Positions 33,346 through 45,873 are shown, counted from the stretch's first letter. The stretch is DNA of 64,000 bases from Amblyomma americanum (GCF_052857255.1 NC_135500.1:53903272-53967271), one strand, 5' to 3'. Numbers and translations: made by a program. The notes: a model not told the origin generated them from the sequence alone.

Positions 33346-34247
33346 GTAAGCCAGGTTTCTGTAATTACATCTGAACCGTGTTAGCAAGTGCCGCCTAAAA
33401 CGAAAGTGTAAACGAAAAAGCAGTTTAATCAAATTGAATGCTCAAATTAATACGAAAAAGTATGGAACTGGATAAGAGGACTGATACCATAGCGTTACAT
33501 TTCACCTAAAAGCGACTTGAGAATTACCTCGTGCGGACCTCGAAGCTATTTGCTTTTAAATTCTGAATTGTTGGTCTCGTTTCTAGTGTCCTTACACAAA
33601 TCATTTTCCCTGTCTTATTGTAGGCTCCCCTGTGTTATAAGAAGGCATCTGAAGATTTTATTTCTCCTGATTGCGCATGCCTGAAGAACCGAGTTGTGAT
33701 AAACTTTGTAATGATCGCGGTGTTTGTTTACCCTTGGTAGCTTTTGTGCTGCGGCTTCCAACAGTGCCTTGTACTGACGGAATTCACTGGTAGCGATGGT
33801 TGCAGTTGCGGGTGTGTTTAATATCTCTTATGCATTCGATTAAGAAGACTATTCGAGGCGTTTTTAGCTTGAACTCGAAATGGCTTCTTGTCCACAATGT
33901 GTACTATGTGGTCATAATGAAAAGGGAGCCGTTTATGCAAACGCAACCTCCCGGTAACAACTCGATCGCACTTTCCACATTGCCGACCTTTGGTTAGAGA
34001 TCTGTGTTGGCCATTATGGCGCATAACTAAGGGCTTTTCTCGCTATGTCATTAGAATATTCCGACGCGATTTATAGCTAGGCGAAGTAAATATATGGATC
34101 AGTAATTAGGCATGCTTTGCTGTAGTCTTTTGTCATTTAGAGTCGCAAAACATTCTGCATGCGTGTACAAGCTGCCATGGGAGCTTTCAATAAGTAGTGT
34201 GTCTTGACTTTTCTCTGCCCCGGTTTCTGCTGCTTAACCCTGTACAG

Positions 34248-34494
34248 GTGCACGTCGTGGATGAGCGACGGATGAAGCTGCTGTGGGCAGTAGCTCTGTA
34301 TGTGGCAGTGGAGCATAAGGAGCCCACGGAAGAATTGCGCTACCGCTCCTACCTCGCACAAAGTCAAGGCATGGGAATGAGCAAAAAAAGAAGAACTGTG
34401 CGCCATGGAAGAGGACATTTACCTGGCTGTCGGTTGATCCCTGGACCTGGCGTCGCCCCCGGATTTTCTTCGTCGCAACTGCAAGGCTGCCATG
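34248..34494 (+). pseudogene. Cyclin-like gene exon 4, frameshift and stop
   Basis: The acceptor CTGTACAG|GTG gives phase 0 from exon 3. The frame reads VDERRMKLLWAVALYVAV and EELRYRSYLAQ. Cyclin homology then moves to the next frame, whose last upstream stop is at 34377-34379. The change must therefore lie just after that point, where there is a seven-A run (34383-34389). The second frame reads CAMEEDIYLAVG, meets TGA at 34435-34437, and resumes SLDLASPPDFLRRNCKAAM up to the donor ATG|GTATGT. Length 247 (3n+1) fits one extra base. Confidence 0.75.
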
Positions 34495-35048
34495 GTATGT
34501 GCATGTGGTGCTTGGATCGATTTCCCTCCTTATTGGTATCAGTGGAGAGTGTTGCGCTTTATCTGCTTTCCGAAGCAGAGAATATAGAAGCCTTCATTGT
34601 ATTACAGCGGTGACTTCATTCATTTGTCGACGATAACAAAAAGCCTGTGATGTTGCTCGCCATTTACGACGCGGCTTCATTGGGCTGCAAGTTCTATAGG
34701 TTCTCGATACAAGCGAGCTATCAGAAAAGAGACTAAGCTGTCGTATTTTTGGCACCACTGTAATATGGCTGCTTTCGGATTCAAACGGGAGCACTGATGT
34801 CGCAGGATTTTATGTAGAGCACACAAAGGAGTGCAAATGAAGTACATACGCTTTCATCGGGTGCTCGTCATTGTAATTTTTGTTAATATGTTAATGTTAA
34901 GTTGTTACTACGGCGCAGTCGGTCTGTATTCGTCAGTTTTTATGCCCACGCGATGACGTTACAAATTGTAGAAGCATGCAGTACTCTATCCAAGAGCTAG
35001 TCAAGACCTGTTATGGCGCCTCTGTATCTTAATTATTGTAGCATATAC

Positions 35049-35191
35049 TGTGAGCGCTTTGCGCTAACTTTCACCTCTTTCATCTGTATATCCCCATCAT
35101 CATCATCGTCGCTTGCCTGGGCTCCGGGGAGCGCGCGCTGTGTGCCCGGCTGTTTCCGAATAAAAGACGCCTGTGCAAGCGGTGGCTCACA
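35049..35191 (+). repeat. Element A 5' LTR
   Basis: This 143-bp LTR has perfect 7-bp ends TGTGAGC/GCTCACA, a CATCATCATCATCG run and an AATAAA signal near 35159. A TGGCGAAGGTGC sequence two bases after the end is the likely primer binding site. Confidence 0.92.
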
Positions 35192-35296
35192 AGTGGCGAA
35201 GGTGCTATTAGTATCCCCTACCTCTCGCTTCGGACCCGTCTTTCACTCTCCCTGGAGCTCCGATCAGGCCGTCTTTTGCGTCTGCAGCCCTGAGGT

Positions 35297-36458
35297 ATGG
35301 AGTTAGGCAACGGAACGCGCTCACCCCCGTCGCCTTCCCCGGCTGCTGCGGCTGCCCCAGCCTGGACCATCACCAGCCGTCAACGCGACCCTCAGGTCTT
35401 CGCCGGACTTCGTGGCGACGACGTCGACGACTGGCTCGACAACTACACCAGGGTCAGTACGTTCAATCGGTGGGATGACTCCCACAAGCTGCTGAATGTC
35501 GTCTTTTACGTCGTAAAGACGTGGTTTCTTAATCACGAAGATGACATCGCCGACTGGCCTACATTCACACAGCAGCTGCGGCAAATTTTCGGCACGCCGA
35601 CAGGCCGCTCTGAGCTAGCCAAGAAGAAGCTTGCCGCGCGGCTTCAGCAGCCTGGGGAGTCCTACACCTTCCTACATCGAGGACGTTCTTGCTCTTTGCC
35701 GCCGCGTTAGTGCTGACATGCCTGAGTCGGAGCGCGTTCGCCACATTCTTAAGGGTATTGGGACCGTTGCTTTCAACGCGTTGATAGCCCAGAACCCCTC
35801 CAGCGTATCTGCCATTACCTCCACATGCCAGCGCCTGGATGAGCTGCAGTCATGCCGCCTTCAGCCAGACCCCAGTGATGGCAGCGTCCTCGTCGATGGG
35901 AACCCCCGTTCCGTCATCCGTGCCCTGATACGCGAGGAACTCTACGGGCAGCCCACCACTCTCGGCCCTCCCACCTTTAATATCTCGCCTGCTACACCTG
36001 ACTTGCGGAGCGTCATCAAAGATGAGCTGGCCACTTTCACCTGCGCCGTAGCCCCTGCCACCCCTCAGACACCTTCTCGCCCGCCCACTTATGCCGACAT
36101 TTCATCGAGGCCACCCGCCCCGGTCCCTACGTCTACTCCAAAGCCTGTCTGCGGTCACGTGGCTGTCGTGGCTCCGTGCCCTCCAGCAACGCCTTATGCT
36201 CCAGCCTGGCGTACTCCCCGTCCTACTTGCTACTACTGCGGGATCCGCGGTCATGTCTCACGCGTCTGTCGCCGGCGACAGCAAGATCAACGACGCGGTT
36301 ATGCTGCTTTCGAACGTGCACCTCTGCGCCAGCCTGATACTTCCACCTCGCCGTTCTCCCAAATTTACCGTCGCTCCCCCTCGCCTCCAAACTCCCAGGA
36401 TATCACTCGGTCCTCGCGTTCTACTCGCCGCCGCTCCCCTTCACCTTTTCGCCGCTAA
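35297..36458 (+). pseudogene. Element A gag, one frameshift
   Basis: Gag starts at ATG 35297, about 105 bp after the LTR, and reads through a capsid-like region (VFAGLRGDDVDDWLDNY). A frame change near 35660-35675 moves it to the next frame, which continues to TAA at 36458. The nucleocapsid zinc knuckle CYYCGIRGHVSRVC is at 36228-36269. The C-terminal tail is Arg/Ser/Pro-rich. It would package element RNA if intact. Confidence 0.8.
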
Positions 36459-36582
36459 TCACCTCTTCGTCCCACCTCACAGCCCTTCGCTCCTAGCCCG
36501 TAAAACTAAACGAAGCAGTTTTTGGAGGGAAAGCTGCTTGCCGTGCGAACTCTAAAATTCATCCTGACCGCCCGTCGAATAT

Positions 36583-38340
36583 GTTGACATTGTGTGTTGA
36601 AGGGGTGTGGACTCAAGCTCTCATAGACACGGGTGCCGCTTTCTCCGTCGTTCACCTTGCCCTGTGTTCCCGCCTGCGCAAAGTCACAACTCCATACACC
36701 GGTTCGCCTCTCCGTGGAGCCAACGGCACGCTCATCCGGCAGGTTCTTCTCTAGGACCGTTATTATTCAACTTATACGTGAACGACCTCGGATTCCTAAA
36801 TTTAAACTCTAAGTTGTACCAATTTGCTGACGACACCGCACTGGTAATGGCACATTCCAGTTTGGAAGAAGCCTCATTCGCTCTTCAATCGGATGTTCAT
36901 AAGTTTATGAACTGGTACAAGAATAATTACATTTTTCCAAATAGCTCAAAAACAAAGCTCATGTGTTTTCACAATCCCCACAAAAAACTGGATGTGCTAC
37001 AGCCAATATTTCTACACGTTGAAAAATGCCACAACTGTCTATGTGTCCCACTTGAATACAGTAATAATGTCCGGTACTTAGGCATTGAATTTGATCCTAC
37101 CTTGTCGTGGAGTAACCATGTGAATTTTATTTGTAAAAAGCTACGAACTGTTGCAGCACAGATGTATCATATAAAAAGCTGCACAACTGTCAACATAAGA
37201 AGAATGGTATACCAGTCCTTGGGGGAAGCACAGTTACGGCATGGCATTACACTGTACGGGTTTTGCTCAGAAACACTAAAAAAGAAAATTACCAGCGTAA
37301 TTTATAAATGTGTTCAAAATGTTTTGTATGGTGTGCTATTAGAGGGTAAAGAGAAAAAAGACCTGTATAGAGCAGGAGACCTACTACCATTTGAAGAATT
37401 CAAGAGATATACTATCTATACCAGGTTCTATTACGACAATATGTTTAAGTCAGAGAAGCCTCAAAGCAAGTTCACCTTAAGAAACATAGAACGATTCAGC
37501 GTCCCCAGAATTTATACGAATTATGGCAAACGGTGCAGAGCTTACTATGTGCCTGCATTATTCAATAAACTATCCGATGTCGAGATCAGCCATACATCGA
37601 TAAAAAAGGTAAAGCGAGTACTAAAGGATGTTTTCCTTAAAAATCTATAGAAAGGTTTGCACCTTAACATTACATGCTGTATATGTGTTACGTTGTATAT
37701 TTCCACATTCACTATTTCATTTTCTTTATTCAAGTGTCTAGATGTGTAATTATATATATTAGCCTTTTTACTTTGTTTTTTTTTATGGAATTTCCCCGTG
37801 TCGTAGAGAAGATGCAGTATCTGTGTATGCTTGCCCAATTCTTTAGTTACTAACAAAATTCAAAATGTCCACAGACTAACGATGATGACATGTCGCGCTT
37901 GTGTACAAAAACTGTGAATGATCTTGTGCTTTAATCAAAAATTGCCGCTGTCCAGATAGCGACGACGGTAACATGTGCTCTTGTTTTTTTGTTGTACTTT
38001 GATAAGATTGTCAAGCCAGTGATTTAGTTCTAGAAAGGTACCGAGAAAACATGTGTATTTCGCAGGCTGCCGGCATCGCAGACAAGCACAACAGTGCTTA
38101 AGCGGTGCGGGAATGTACGCTTTGTAAACAGTTGGACAAAATAAAACATTATTATTATTATTATTAATATTATCCACCCCACTGGCCAATGTACTGTGCG
38201 TGTTTTCATCGCCAACCAGCGCTATCATATTGAATTCGTTATCCTCCCATCCTGCGTTCATCCGATAATCCTGGGGTGGGACTTTTTGTCGTCGTCTTCT
38301 GCCCTCATCTCTTGCAACGACCGCCTCATCCACATAGCAG
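36583..38340 (+). pseudogene. Element A protease, split by LINE
   Basis: The aspartic protease active site DTGA lies at 36626-36637 (ALIDTGAAFSVVH). The frame is interrupted at 36737 by a LINE and resumes at 38176 with PTGQC and VILPSCVHPIILGWDFL. The latter is the usual flap and second conserved block (ILGxDFL) of retropepsins. The parts flank the insertion precisely. Confidence 0.8.
36738..38171 (+). mobile_element. CR1/L2-like LINE 3' fragment nested in element A
   Basis: This 5'-truncated LINE starts in RT at GSSLGPLLFNLYVNDL and keeps the catalytic FADD (QFADDTAL). The frame is open from there to TAG at 37648-37650, about 300 codons. The 3' end has AAATAAAACATT and an ATT microsatellite (38148-38171). 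A 4-bp ATCC lies on both sides (36734-36737 and 38172-38175). The open frame suggests it is the youngest insertion in this nest. The product is the C-terminal part of a non-LTR reverse transcriptase. Confidence 0.82.
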
Positions 38341-38559
38341 ATCCAGACTTGACACCCTGGTCTGACTGTTCGCCACCACGTGTGGTCGCTGCTGTCGACT
38401 TCGCCCTGCCCCCTGGCCGTGAACAGCTCATCCTTGAAACTTTAGACTTCGCTTTCGACGGCGATGCCTTAGTCATGCCTTCGGCACGCTGGACCTCCCA
38501 AGTCATTGCTCTTGCCTCACATCTTTCGTCCGTGGCTGCGCGGTCATCACGGCGCTGAA

Positions 38560-40245
38560 CACTACCAGCCAGTCCATGTTACTACACAAAGGCGCTACTA
38601 TTGGTTTCCTGTTTGAGGGTAAACCTGTCCCTCTCGACACCGACCCGATTTCATGTGCTGTGCTACCAGCTGATACTCCCACTCCGTGTTCTTCCTCTGC
38701 GCTCGCAGCCGCCATCAGCGCTGACCTTACGTCTGAGCAGTCGACAGCCTTACTAGAAGTTCTTATGACCCACCAGAACTCCTTTGATGTGTGCACGTAC
38801 GCTTTAGGCCAGACTTCTGTAACGTCCCATCGCATAGAGACAGACGGCTCAGCTATTGTACGGCGCCGTCCGTACCGCGTTTCCGCATCTGAACGCAAGA
38901 TCATTGAAGACCAGCTTGCAGACATGCTTTCGCGCCACATCATTCGACCGTCTACAAGCTCCTGGTCATCTCCTGTTGTTCTCGTCCGCAAAAAAGATGG
39001 CTCAATTCGTTTCTGCGTGGAATTACCGTGCCCTTAACAAGATAACCCATAAAGATGTCTACCCGCTCCCTCGCATCGGCGACGCGTTGGACTGCCTCCA
39101 AGGCGCTGAGTACTTTTCAAGCCTCGACCTCCGCTCGGGCTATTGGCAAATCCCCATGCACGAATAAGACAAGAAGAAAACCGCATTTGTTACCCCGGAC
39201 GGTCTTTACGAAATCAATGTGATACCTTTCGGACTGTGAAATGCCCCGGCCACATTTGAGCGCATGATTGACACCGTGCTACGGGGCATGAAATGGAAGA
39301 CCTGCCTTTGCTATCTGGACGACATTATCATCTTTTCCTCCGACTTCTCCCAGCACTTGCACCGTCTCAACGCAGTTCTCACGTGCCTTGCGAAAGCCGG
39401 TCTTCAATTAAATACCAAAAACTGCCACTTTGCCAGCAAAAGCATCAAAGTACTCGGCCACATCGTTAGTAAGGCCGGAATCTGACCTGATTCTGAAAAA
39501 ATTGCCGCTGTCCTCAGCTTTCCTCGCCCCCAGCGCCTGAAAGAACATCGCAGCTTCCTGGGCTTAGCGTCCTACTTCCGCCGTTTCATACGTGATTTTG
39601 CATCCATAGCGTCCCCGCTCCATAATCTATTGACTTCTGAGACGCTTTTATCTTTAGTCCACTGAATGCGAAGAGGCCTTCCAAGCCCTCAAGCAGGCAC
39701 TCACTTCAACGCCTGTGCTTCGCCATTTTGATGAGGCAGCCCCCACCATTCTCTATACCGACGCCAGTGGACAAGGCCTTGGCGCTGTTCTCTTACAACG
39801 CAACGATGCCAACCAAGAGCAGGTTGTAGCATACGCCAGCCGTTCTCTTACTACAGCTGAGCGTAGCTACACCATAACAGAGCAAGAGTGTCTCGCCGTT
39901 GTTTGGGCAATCCAGAAATTTCGCCCCTACTTGTACGGCCGTCACTTCAACATTGTCACCGATCATCACGCGTTCTGTTGGCTGTCGACACTGAAGAACT
40001 TGTCCGGCCGTTTGGGTCGCTGGATGCTACGTCTTCAGGAGTACACCTTCACTATCACCTACAAATGCAGGAGAAAACACCTCGACGCTGACGCCCTGTC
40101 TCGATGTCCGTTGCCTGACTCCCGGACTCACGCTGCGGCCCCCTCAACAACGTGCCCTTCACCTCAGGCGTCCGACCTCCTTCTGGATTGTGTACCCATT
40201 GTTCTTGCACCAGTCGACGTCCACGCCGATTTGCCCTCCCATTAG
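38560..40245 (+). pseudogene. Element A reverse transcriptase and RNase H
   Basis: RT begins with a [15 protein letters not shown] segment and a [19 protein letters not shown] segment, then shifts frame near 39015. It continues with [24 protein letters not shown] and YLDD at 39312-39323. In-frame stops occur at 39165-39167, 39237-39239 and 39483-39485. RNase H is open from 39715: [27 protein letters not shown] and a [10 protein letters not shown] segment, with the connecting DADALSR motif. These domains copy element RNA into DNA in functional relatives. Confidence 0.85.
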
Positions 40246-40404
40246 CTGGCTGATCCATACTGCTGCACTATCATCGATCGTCTCCGAGGCCAATCAGCGG
40301 CACCCAAGAGTCGCTCGCGCCGCCAGCTTCGCCAGTTCAGATATCAGCAAGGTACAGTCTACCGCTACACCTACCACCCTACGGGTCACCGGTGGTTTCC
40401 CGTT

Positions 40405-41502
40405 GTGCCTCGCTCCCTTCGTCTTCAAGTTTTGCAGGCTTACCACGACGACGCCTCTGCCCGTCATTTGGGTCACCTGAAGACGTATGACCGTATCAAG
40501 AGCCGATACTTCTGGCCTGGGCTCTCTACTAGCGTCGCCAAATACATATCCTCATGTGTGTCTTGCCAGCGTCGCAAGCGGTCAACATCCGTTCCTGCCG
40601 GCCTCCTACAGCCTCTTACTTGCCCATCCGTGCCTTTCGACACTGTCGCCATCGACATATTTGGTCCCTTTCCCCTTACGCCAGCTGGCCACCGTTGGGT
40701 TGTCACCGCCATTGACCACCTGACGCGGTATGCTGAAACAACCCCGCTTCACTGCGGTGCCGCTTCTGAAGTCGCCGACTTTTTCTTGCATGCGATAGTG
40801 TTGCGCCATGGTGCTCCTCGTGTCCTGATCAGCGACCGTGGGAAGACATTTTTGTCCCATGTGCTTGAAGAGGTCCACCGCGCGACCAACACTGTTCACA
40901 CGACATGTTCTAGCTACCATCCTCAAACCAACGGTCTCATCGAGCGCTTTCAACGTACCCTGTCTGACATGATATCTATGTACATTCGGCCTGACCATAA
41001 GAACTGCGACAACATTTTGCCCTTTGTCACCTTTGCCTACAATTCGGCAGTTCAACGCACCACTGGCTACAGTCCTTTCTTCTCGGTTTATGGCCGTGTT
41101 CTATCGTCATTGTTCGATACTGCCTTCTTTTCTGCTCACGCATCTCCGTCTGCGTCAATGGGCGAAGAGTTCGCTTCTCGGATGGCATATTGTCGCCACC
41201 TCGCCCGCGTCAACACCGAAGCCACTCAGCAAGACCGCAAACACCGCTATGACCTGCACCACCGTACGGTCTCCTTCCGACCCGGAGATGAGGTCCTCCT
41301 CTGGACACCCGTCCACATGCCTGGACTATGCACAAAGATTCTCCAGCGCTTTATCGTACCTTATCTTGTCGTCCAGCAAACATCTCCGGTCCACTACGCC
41401 GTTGTTCCCTCGCACCGCGTCATCGACCGCCGTCGCCACTATCAAGAAGTGGTTCATGTATCGCGGATGAATCTCTACACCCGTCGCCCCTCTTCTATTT
41501 AA
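40405..41502 (+). CDS. Element A integrase
   Basis: This frame of 365 codons is open to TAA at 41502. It starts with the HHCC zinc domain (AYHDDASARHLGHLKT, then CVSCQRRK). The catalytic triad follows: D in AIDIFGPF, D in LISDRGKTF and E in TNGLIERFQ. The C-terminal part (FRPGDEVLLW, FIVPYLVVQ) is the usual DNA-binding end. Integrase inserts element DNA into the host genome. It ends 42 bp before the 3' LTR. The open frame contrasts with the damaged RT. Confidence 0.85.
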   Translation: MPRSLRLQVLQAYHDDASARHLGHLKTYDRIKSRYFWPGLSTSVAKYISSCVSCQRRKRSTSVPAGLLQPLTCPSVPFDTVAIDIFGPFPLTPAGHRWVVTAIDHLTRYAETTPLHCGAASEVADFFLHAIVLRHGAPRVLISDRGKTFLSHVLEEVHRATNTVHTTCSSYHPQTNGLIERFQRTLSDMISMYIRPDHKNCDNILPFVTFAYNSAVQRTTGYSPFFSVYGRVLSSLFDTAFFSAHASPSASMGEEFASRMAYCRHLARVNTEATQQDRKHRYDLHHRTVSFRPGDEVLLWTPVHMPGLCTKILQRFIVPYLVVQQTSPVHYAVVPSHRVIDRRRHYQEVVHVSRMNLYTRRPSSI

Positions 41503-41544
41503 TCCGCGGCCAGGATGGCCGTTTTCCTGCCGGGGAACTATTTG

Positions 41545-41687
41545 TGTGAGCGCTTTGCGCGAACTTTCACCTCTTTCATCTGTATATCCCCATCATCATC
41601 ATCGTCGCTTGCCTGGGCACCGGGGAGCGCGCGCTGTGCGCCCGGCTGTTCCCGAATAAAAGACGCCTGTGCAAGCGGTGGCTCACA
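41545..41687 (+). repeat. Element A 3' LTR
   Basis: This 143-bp LTR matches 35049-35191 with four substitutions. The upstream GCCGGGGAACTATT is only a weak polypurine tract. ATAC follows as the target duplication. Confidence 0.92.
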
Positions 41688-41806
41688 ATACACGTAATTT
41701 CGGCTGAATATTTTCTTCTTTGTTATGGAGCATACGAAAATCTTCTAAATGAACCAGCACATTGTATTCCCCTAGGACCCATAATCAGGTTTATCGATGT
41801 TCCTAT

Positions 41807-42179
41807 TGCCGCGAATATTTTCAGTGTTTGTTCGTTTTTCAAATCTGCCGCCACACCACTTTATCGCTTTGTTTGCGACGCAAGACGTGACTAAATTTAT
41901 CTCGATTAATCGCAGCCAGGCAGAGCTAATTCTACGTTGTTCCGGAATGTTCTAGTAAATTTGCATGCTTCATGTCGAAAGTTCGCTATCAGCTTTAAAT
42001 TGAGCACGGCCGACAGCGGCGGGCATTCTGTTGGACGACCGCCGAGCACGCTTGTCGCTTCGACGCCTCCGAGTGAATCAGTCCATTTTAGGTGCAAGTC
42101 AGCCCAATAAAGTTTTCTTTTAGAACACCCTTTCGTCCGTCTTCATCGCTGCTTCGACTGCCGTCACCACTACGTGACA
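41807..42179 (+). repeat. Element B 5' LTR
   Basis: The LTR has TG...CA ends and AATAAA at about 42107. TGGTGGAGGTGCTGGG starts two bases downstream and is the candidate primer binding site. Confidence 0.9.
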
Positions 42180-42387
42180 TCTGGTGGAGGTGCTGGGTAG
42201 CCTTCTATGTTCCGGATGCCCCCTACAAGTCGTGAAGCCAGCCCTAAGCGCTTCGCACCCGAGGACGAACCAGCAGCTCAGCGAGCCAGCCGACGTCTCC
42301 AGGGAGAGGAGCCTGAGTTCGGGAAACTGCCGGACCGCACCAGACAGCGAAAAGACGCTGCTACGAGCACGGCAACCTAGCCGAAAA

Positions 42388-43510
42388 TGTCGACACCGAT
42401 CATACTGCAGCAGCCGCGGGTGCCGCCAACCTCAATGGATCCCTAAACGAAGACCCTGAAGAATTGTTGGACCAATTTGAGCGCGTAGCGTCATTCAACA
42501 TGGTTCCGCACGCACATGGTACGAAAACTGAGTCGTCAGTTACGACGTGGGAGCTATACAAGAGAGAACTATTGAACGTATTCACCAGTGTCATGAGGAA
42601 AGAAAGAGCCGAACGACTCGTCGAGTCCAGGATCCAGCTTCCGAATGAGCCCGTCTGCGGTTATAGCGAGGACATGAAGCACCTATTTCGCCGCGCCAAC
42701 CCTGAGATGACCGAGGAGAAGAATGTTCAGTTTTTAATGCACGGCGTAAAAGCGCAACTCTTTGGCAGCCCCGTCCGCCAGCCGCCAAAAACAGTAGAGG
42801 AATTCATACAAGAAGCCTGGACGATTGAGAAGACCCTCGGGGCCCGAACTCGGCAGTACAATCGCCCTTCCTCTGCCTTTGCAATCCGTTCGGACACGCC
42901 GGCCACCACCAGCGACAGCTTGCGGGAAGTTATCCGCGAAATCGTCCGAGAGGAGCTACGCCTATTACTGCCAATCTTCCCACAGCCACGAGCAGTGACT
43001 CTGATGGATGTGGTACGGGAAGAAGTGCAACCGGCACTTGGCACCCCGACGGCGACAGAACCCCAGGTCATGACCTACGCCGCTGCAGTAAGGACTGCTC
43101 AGCCCCAACGACAACCCCCACGTCCTCCCCGAGATGAGCCACTTGTTCCACAACGCCGCCTCTCAGCCGCCGCCCGCCCAGCCTATGACCGACGCTCAAG
43201 CCCCAGGAAATGCGACGCCTGGAGGACTTCCGACAACCGGCCGTTGTGCTTCCATTGCTGTGAGGCCGGCCATAATCTTCGTCACTGCCCGTACCGACGT
43301 ATCGGTCTTCGAGGATTTGCCGTTAACGCCCCACGACTGCGCTTCGGACAACGTCCGCAGGAAATCTGCGAGTACCTGCGTCGAGAAGAGTACACTTCGA
43401 ACCGCTATTCGCGCTCACCATCGCCGTTAACCCCGCGCTTTGCGTCGCCACGCCGCAGCTACGCAGCCGCGGTACGAGGAAGGTCTCCCAGCCCCCGTAG
43501 GGGAAACTAA
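42388..43510 (+). pseudogene. Element B gag
   Basis: An ATG at 42388 opens the likely gag start, which shifts frame near 42440 into a frame open from 42464 to TAA at 43510. The capsid-like part includes YKRELLNVF and RAERLVESR; the knuckle CFHCCEAGHNLRHC is at 43247-43288. An Arg/Ser-rich tail ends the protein. The layout parallels element A gag but the sequence is distinct. Confidence 0.8.
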
Positions 43511-43769
43511 AGGCAGCAACCTGTGGAGGGGAGGTTACTCACGAGCGAAACGCCCAAGATCCTCCACCGACCACGCCCCATGAAGACGCTGCACACGTGA
43601 CGCCGCATGAAGAACCGACACTCGCTGCACGGACGACGCACACAATGAGAACCCCGACCACGACGCAAGGTGCCTTGAAAATGACGCCGCCGCCCGGAAG
43701 AGCTTCGACCACACGCCCTACCTGCGACTCGCATACGCGACGCAGCCGTGACCCGACGCCGAGAGCGAC

Positions 43770-45823
43770 ATGCAATGCAAGAGCCAGGACCTCCGACTTA
43801 GAAGTGACTGTCGACGCCGGAGAGTTACCGCTCTAGTCGACACAGGAGCCGATTACTCGGTAATGAATGGAACATTCGCTGCACAGCTGAGAAAAGTCAC
43901 AACGGCTTGGGACGGCCCACAAATTCGCACCGCAGGGGCCCACCTCATTACGCCATCAGCACGATGCACAGCGCGAGTGACTGTCAAAGGACATACATAT
44001 CCTGCGACCTTTGTTGTGCTACCGCAATGCCCCCGCGAAGTGATCTTGGGTATGGATTTCCTTAATGAGCATCGGGCTATCATCGACCTGCGGTCCAAGC
44101 TGATCACGCTTTCGACGGACGAAGCCATCGCATCGATGAAAACTCGGGAAAATCACGTTGCCCTGAGTGTCCTGGAGGAAGAAGTGAGCGTCCCACCCCG
44201 ATCAAGCGTTATCATGACCATAGGCGCCACGAAAGCGATTAACGCTGAAGCCATCATCGAGGGCAACATGCAGTTGCTCCTAGACCGAGGAATCCGCATC
44301 GCAAGAGGCATCGCACATTTGCGCAATGGCCAAGCCGAAGAACTGCTGACTATCTTCAGCGAAGAATACCGACATATTAACAGAGGAACGACGACTGCTT
44401 TCTTCGATGAAATATCCGACGTACGAGACTCCTTTGCCCTCTCCGACCACTCCGCAGAAGATTCGCCTGACCAAGAGAACTTGCCCACTTTCGACATCAA
44501 CCCAGCCCTGCACCGGAACAGACAAGACCAGATCCGCAATCTGCTTCAAAGCTACAGTGAGTGTTTTTCGACATCGCCGAAGGTGCGACAGACGCCAATT
44601 GCCAAGCATCGCATTATAACGGACCAACACGTCCGACCTCTCCGTCAAAGCCCCTACCGTGTGTCACCGCGAGAACGACAAGCCATCCGGAACCAAGTCG
44701 AAGAAATGCTTCGCGATGACGTCATCCAGCCTTCAAACAGCCCATGGGCGGCACCGGTTGTTCTAGTGAGAAAGAAAGGTAGCGCACTTGATTCTGCGTG
44801 GATTACCGCCGCTTGAACAACATACCAAAGAAGGACGTCTACCCCCTCCCCCGCATCGCCGACACACTGAACCGCCTCTGCAACGCCAAATATTTCTCAT
44901 CGATGCAACTCAAGAGCGGGTACTGGCAAACTGAGGTCGACGAAAAAGATCGCGAGAAGACAGCATTCATCACTCCGGATGGGCTGTTTGAGTTCAAGGT
45001 GATGACATTTGGTCTCTGTTCCACACCAGCGACGTTTCAGCGAGTAATGGACACAGTGCTGGCAGGCCTCAAGTGGCAAATTTGTCTGGTATATTTAAAT
45101 GACGTCGTTGTCTTCGCCTCGAACTTTGAAGAGCACCTCAAAAGACTTCGAACAGTACTAGACGCCATCAAGTCGTCTGGCCTAACCTTGAAGGCAGAGA
45201 AGTGCCACTTTTCCTACGAAGAGCTACTGTTTCTTGGCCACATCGTTAGCAAGGAGGGAGTACGCCCGGACCCACAGAAAACAGCTGCTATTGAACAGTT
45301 TCCATCGCCGGCCGATAAGAAAGCAGTGCGCAGATTTCTCGCTCTGTGCGCATATTACCGACAGTTTGTCAAAAACTTTTCGCACATTGCCGAGCCCCTG
45401 ACCAAACTGACGAAAACAGACGTGCCGTTTAAATGGGAAGCGCCGCAAGAAGAAGCCTTCAAGGAACTTCAGCGTCGTTTACAGTCCCCACCGATCCTCG
45501 CGCATTTTGATGAAAACGTCGACACTGAAGTTCATACCGACGCAAGCAGCGTGGGCCTAAGTGCCGTTCTCGTTCTAAAAGGCGACGGGCTGAAGAAGGT
45601 AATCGCATACGCTAGCCGTTCCCTTTCCAAGGCCGAGGCTAACTATTCGACAACTGAGAAGGGGTGCCTTGCCATCATCTGGGCCTCTTCAACATTCCGC
45701 CCCTACCTATACGGACGACCATTCAAGGTGGTCAGCGATCACCACGCGCTGTGCAGGCTCGCCAATTTGAGGGACCCCTCTGGCCGACTCGCTCGATGGA
45801 GACTGCGTCTCCAGGAGTCCTGA
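43770..45823 (+). pseudogene. Element B protease, RT and RNase H
   Basis: Protease DTGA is at 43839-43850, with PREVILGMDFL downstream. RT starts SPYRVSPRERQAI and shifts frame near 44785. It continues with [11 protein letters not shown] and [15 protein letters not shown]. The catalytic YLDD reads YLND at 45092-45103, which removes a metal-binding aspartate. RNase H has [14 protein letters not shown] and [11 protein letters not shown]. The frame ends at TGA 45821-45823, where short tandem repeats begin. Confidence 0.85.
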
Positions 45824-45873
45824 CGCCAGTACTCTGACGCCAGTACAAGTCCTGACGCCAGCACTCTGACGCC
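45818..45873 (+). repeat. TGACGCC tandem repeat at RNase H scar
   Basis: Four TGACGCC cores, three followed by AG-AC, lie between the end of RNase H and a sequence (TGCCTCTCACGAGCC) that matches the expected post-RNase H region. The normal connecting codons are missing. Confidence 0.7.

Larger units (their letters stand above)
35049..41687 (+). mobile_element. Ty3/gypsy element A, complete with LTRs
   Basis: Two 143-bp LTRs (35049-35191 and 41545-41687) start TGTGAGC and end GCTCACA. A 4-bp duplication ATAC (35045-35048 and 41688-41691) marks a clean insertion into cyclin-like intron 4. The LTRs differ at four positions by eye, about 3 percent. Gag, protease, RT, RNase H and integrase are in the usual Ty3/gypsy order. 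Stops, frameshifts and a nested LINE make it non-autonomous. Confidence 0.92.
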
